From CAXGUU01 sp964012875 (lineage in GTDB: Bacteria > Pseudomonadota > Gammaproteobacteria > Ga0077536), in assembly GCA_964012875.1 (NCBI GenBank), contig CAXGUU010000204.1, positions 1-6,089 on the forward strand: 6,089 nt of DNA. The letters run 5' to 3'. The notes below the pieces were generated by a model. It worked only from the letters and a program-made list of their open reading frames with translations, was not told where the DNA came from and did not search any database. Position 1 is the first letter of the stretch, and each line of letters starts with the position of its first letter. The position numbers and the translations under genes are program-made. This document shows positions 5,425-6,089 of the stretch, piece after piece.

Positions 5425-6089
5425 ATGGCCGCCGAAATCGAACGAACACTCATGCCAAACGCCTACGTCAAATTACTGACGCAGGAGTTCGACGACCACG
5501 TAACCATCGCTGCCGGAACCGGGATCCCGGCCGCTGAACTGGCCGACTACCCACATCCGATTTCAGTGCGTCAGCATCTGCAGTGCATCGAGAACATCCT
5601 GCCGCTGCGGCAATCGCCCGACTGGCATCTGCAATGGGGACGCCGCATGGCTCAGCACTTTCACGGCGTCGTCACCATGGCCTGGCTGACCGCACCCACG
5701 CTCGGAGACGGACTGGATGCCTTTATTAAATACATGCCGAGCCGGGTTCCCTACCTGCGCTGGCAAGGGACGCTGGGTGAATCGGAGTTCGGCTGCGAAG
5801 TCGCCGCGCTGATCGACCTCGGGCCGGTCGGCCGCATGCTCACCGAGGTCCCGCTGGTGGTGATGTACGAGTATGCACGCGCCATACGCTACGGATCGAG
5901 TGCTGCCGCGCGCATCAGCCTGACTTACCCTCGACCCGATTTTTACGACCTTTACGCAAACTGGTTTGAGTGCCCGGTTGAGTTTGAACGCGAACGCAAC
6001 GCGCTGGTGATTCCGATTGAATGGCGAGCTGCCCGGAACGCCGATTTTGATGAAGCGATGTGGAACGCCTCGATCGCACGCTGTGAAGC
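5425..6089 (+). CDS. AraC-family transcriptional regulator, 3' end cut by window edge
   Basis: An open frame of 221 codons runs from ATG 5425 to the right edge without a stop. The visible part is the N-terminal ligand-sensing domain of the Arabinose_bd type (PF12625-like), as in OruR/ArgR-type AraC regulators. It shows HFHGVVTMAWLTAPTLGDGLDAFIKYMP (78-105), fitting the family pattern of a hydrophobic helix then TLG-x-A/G-L and a Tyr-Met-Pro turn. It closes with DLYANWFECPVEFERERNALVIPIEW (175-200), matching the usual 'CPV-F-E-N-L-F/I-P' segment. The two-HTH DNA-binding domain expected after about residue 230 is outside the window. An in-frame TGA at 5410-5412 limits the start to ATG 5425 or ATG 5452; neither has a clear Shine-Dalgarno site, and 5425 is taken as the longer. 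Divergent and 106 bp from the monooxygenase operon, it is its likely regulator, perhaps sensing a substrate or product. Confidence 0.85.
   Translation, partial: MAAEIERTLMPNAYVKLLTQEFDDHVTIAAGTGIPAAELADYPHPISVRQHLQCIENILPLRQSPDWHLQWGRRMAQHFHGVVTMAWLTAPTLGDGLDAFIKYMPSRVPYLRWQGTLGESEFGCEVAALIDLGPVGRMLTEVPLVVMYEYARAIRYGSSAAARISLTYPRPDFYDLYANWFECPVEFERERNALVIPIEWRAARNADFDEAMWNASIARCE

Noticed and set aside
5563..5766. A 67-residue minus-strand frame within the regulator gene
   Set aside because: It is antisense to a clear AraC-type sensor domain and lacks any family motif.

Overview
The window holds a complete operon for a soluble diiron monooxygenase (SDIMO), a divergently transcribed AraC-type regulator cut by the right edge, and a serC gene cut by the left edge. 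The moderately GC-rich base composition, dense gene packing, the Methanosarcina/alphaproteobacterial-type SerC and the AraC regulator with an Arabinose_bd-type N-terminal domain suggest a proteobacterium, alpha or gamma. This placement is an inference from gene types, not from a marker phylogeny.

Layout, left to right. (1) <1-1114, minus: phosphoserine aminotransferase SerC, lacking only about the last 20 residues. (2) 1115-1253: spacer with a plausible sigma70 promoter for serC and a weak GC-rich hairpin. (3) 1254-2270, minus: SDIMO reductase (2Fe-2S ferredoxin / FAD / NAD domains). (4) 2271-2446: 176-bp gap inside the operon with two predicted hairpins. (5) 2447-2755, minus: coupling (effector) protein of the MmoB/DmpM family. 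(6) 2755-3789, minus: hydroxylase beta subunit. (7) 3786-5318, minus: hydroxylase alpha subunit with all diiron ligands and a C-terminal YHS-like four-cysteine segment. (8) 5319-5424: divergent control region with a sigma54-like -24/-12 element and an inverted repeat. (9) 5425->6089, plus: AraC-family regulator, N-terminal domain only; its HTH domain lies outside the window.

The operon is read leftward in the order alpha - beta - coupling protein - reductase. The first three genes are translationally coupled (GTGA and TAATG overlaps). Electrons from NAD(P)H would pass through FAD and 2Fe-2S in the reductase to the diiron centre of the alpha subunit, with the coupling protein gating the reaction. 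O2 is split and one atom is inserted into a hydrocarbon-type substrate. The alpha subunit most resembles the propane monooxygenase branch (PrmA/MimA-like, SDIMO groups 5/6) as I recall those sequences. The substrate cannot be read from sequence alone. There is no gamma subunit, Rieske ferredoxin, GroEL-like chaperone or alcohol dehydrogenase in the window. No mobile element, tRNA, rRNA or CRISPR array was seen. The system belongs to a known enzyme class; what is less ordinary is its gene order, its regulatory wiring and its position beside serC.
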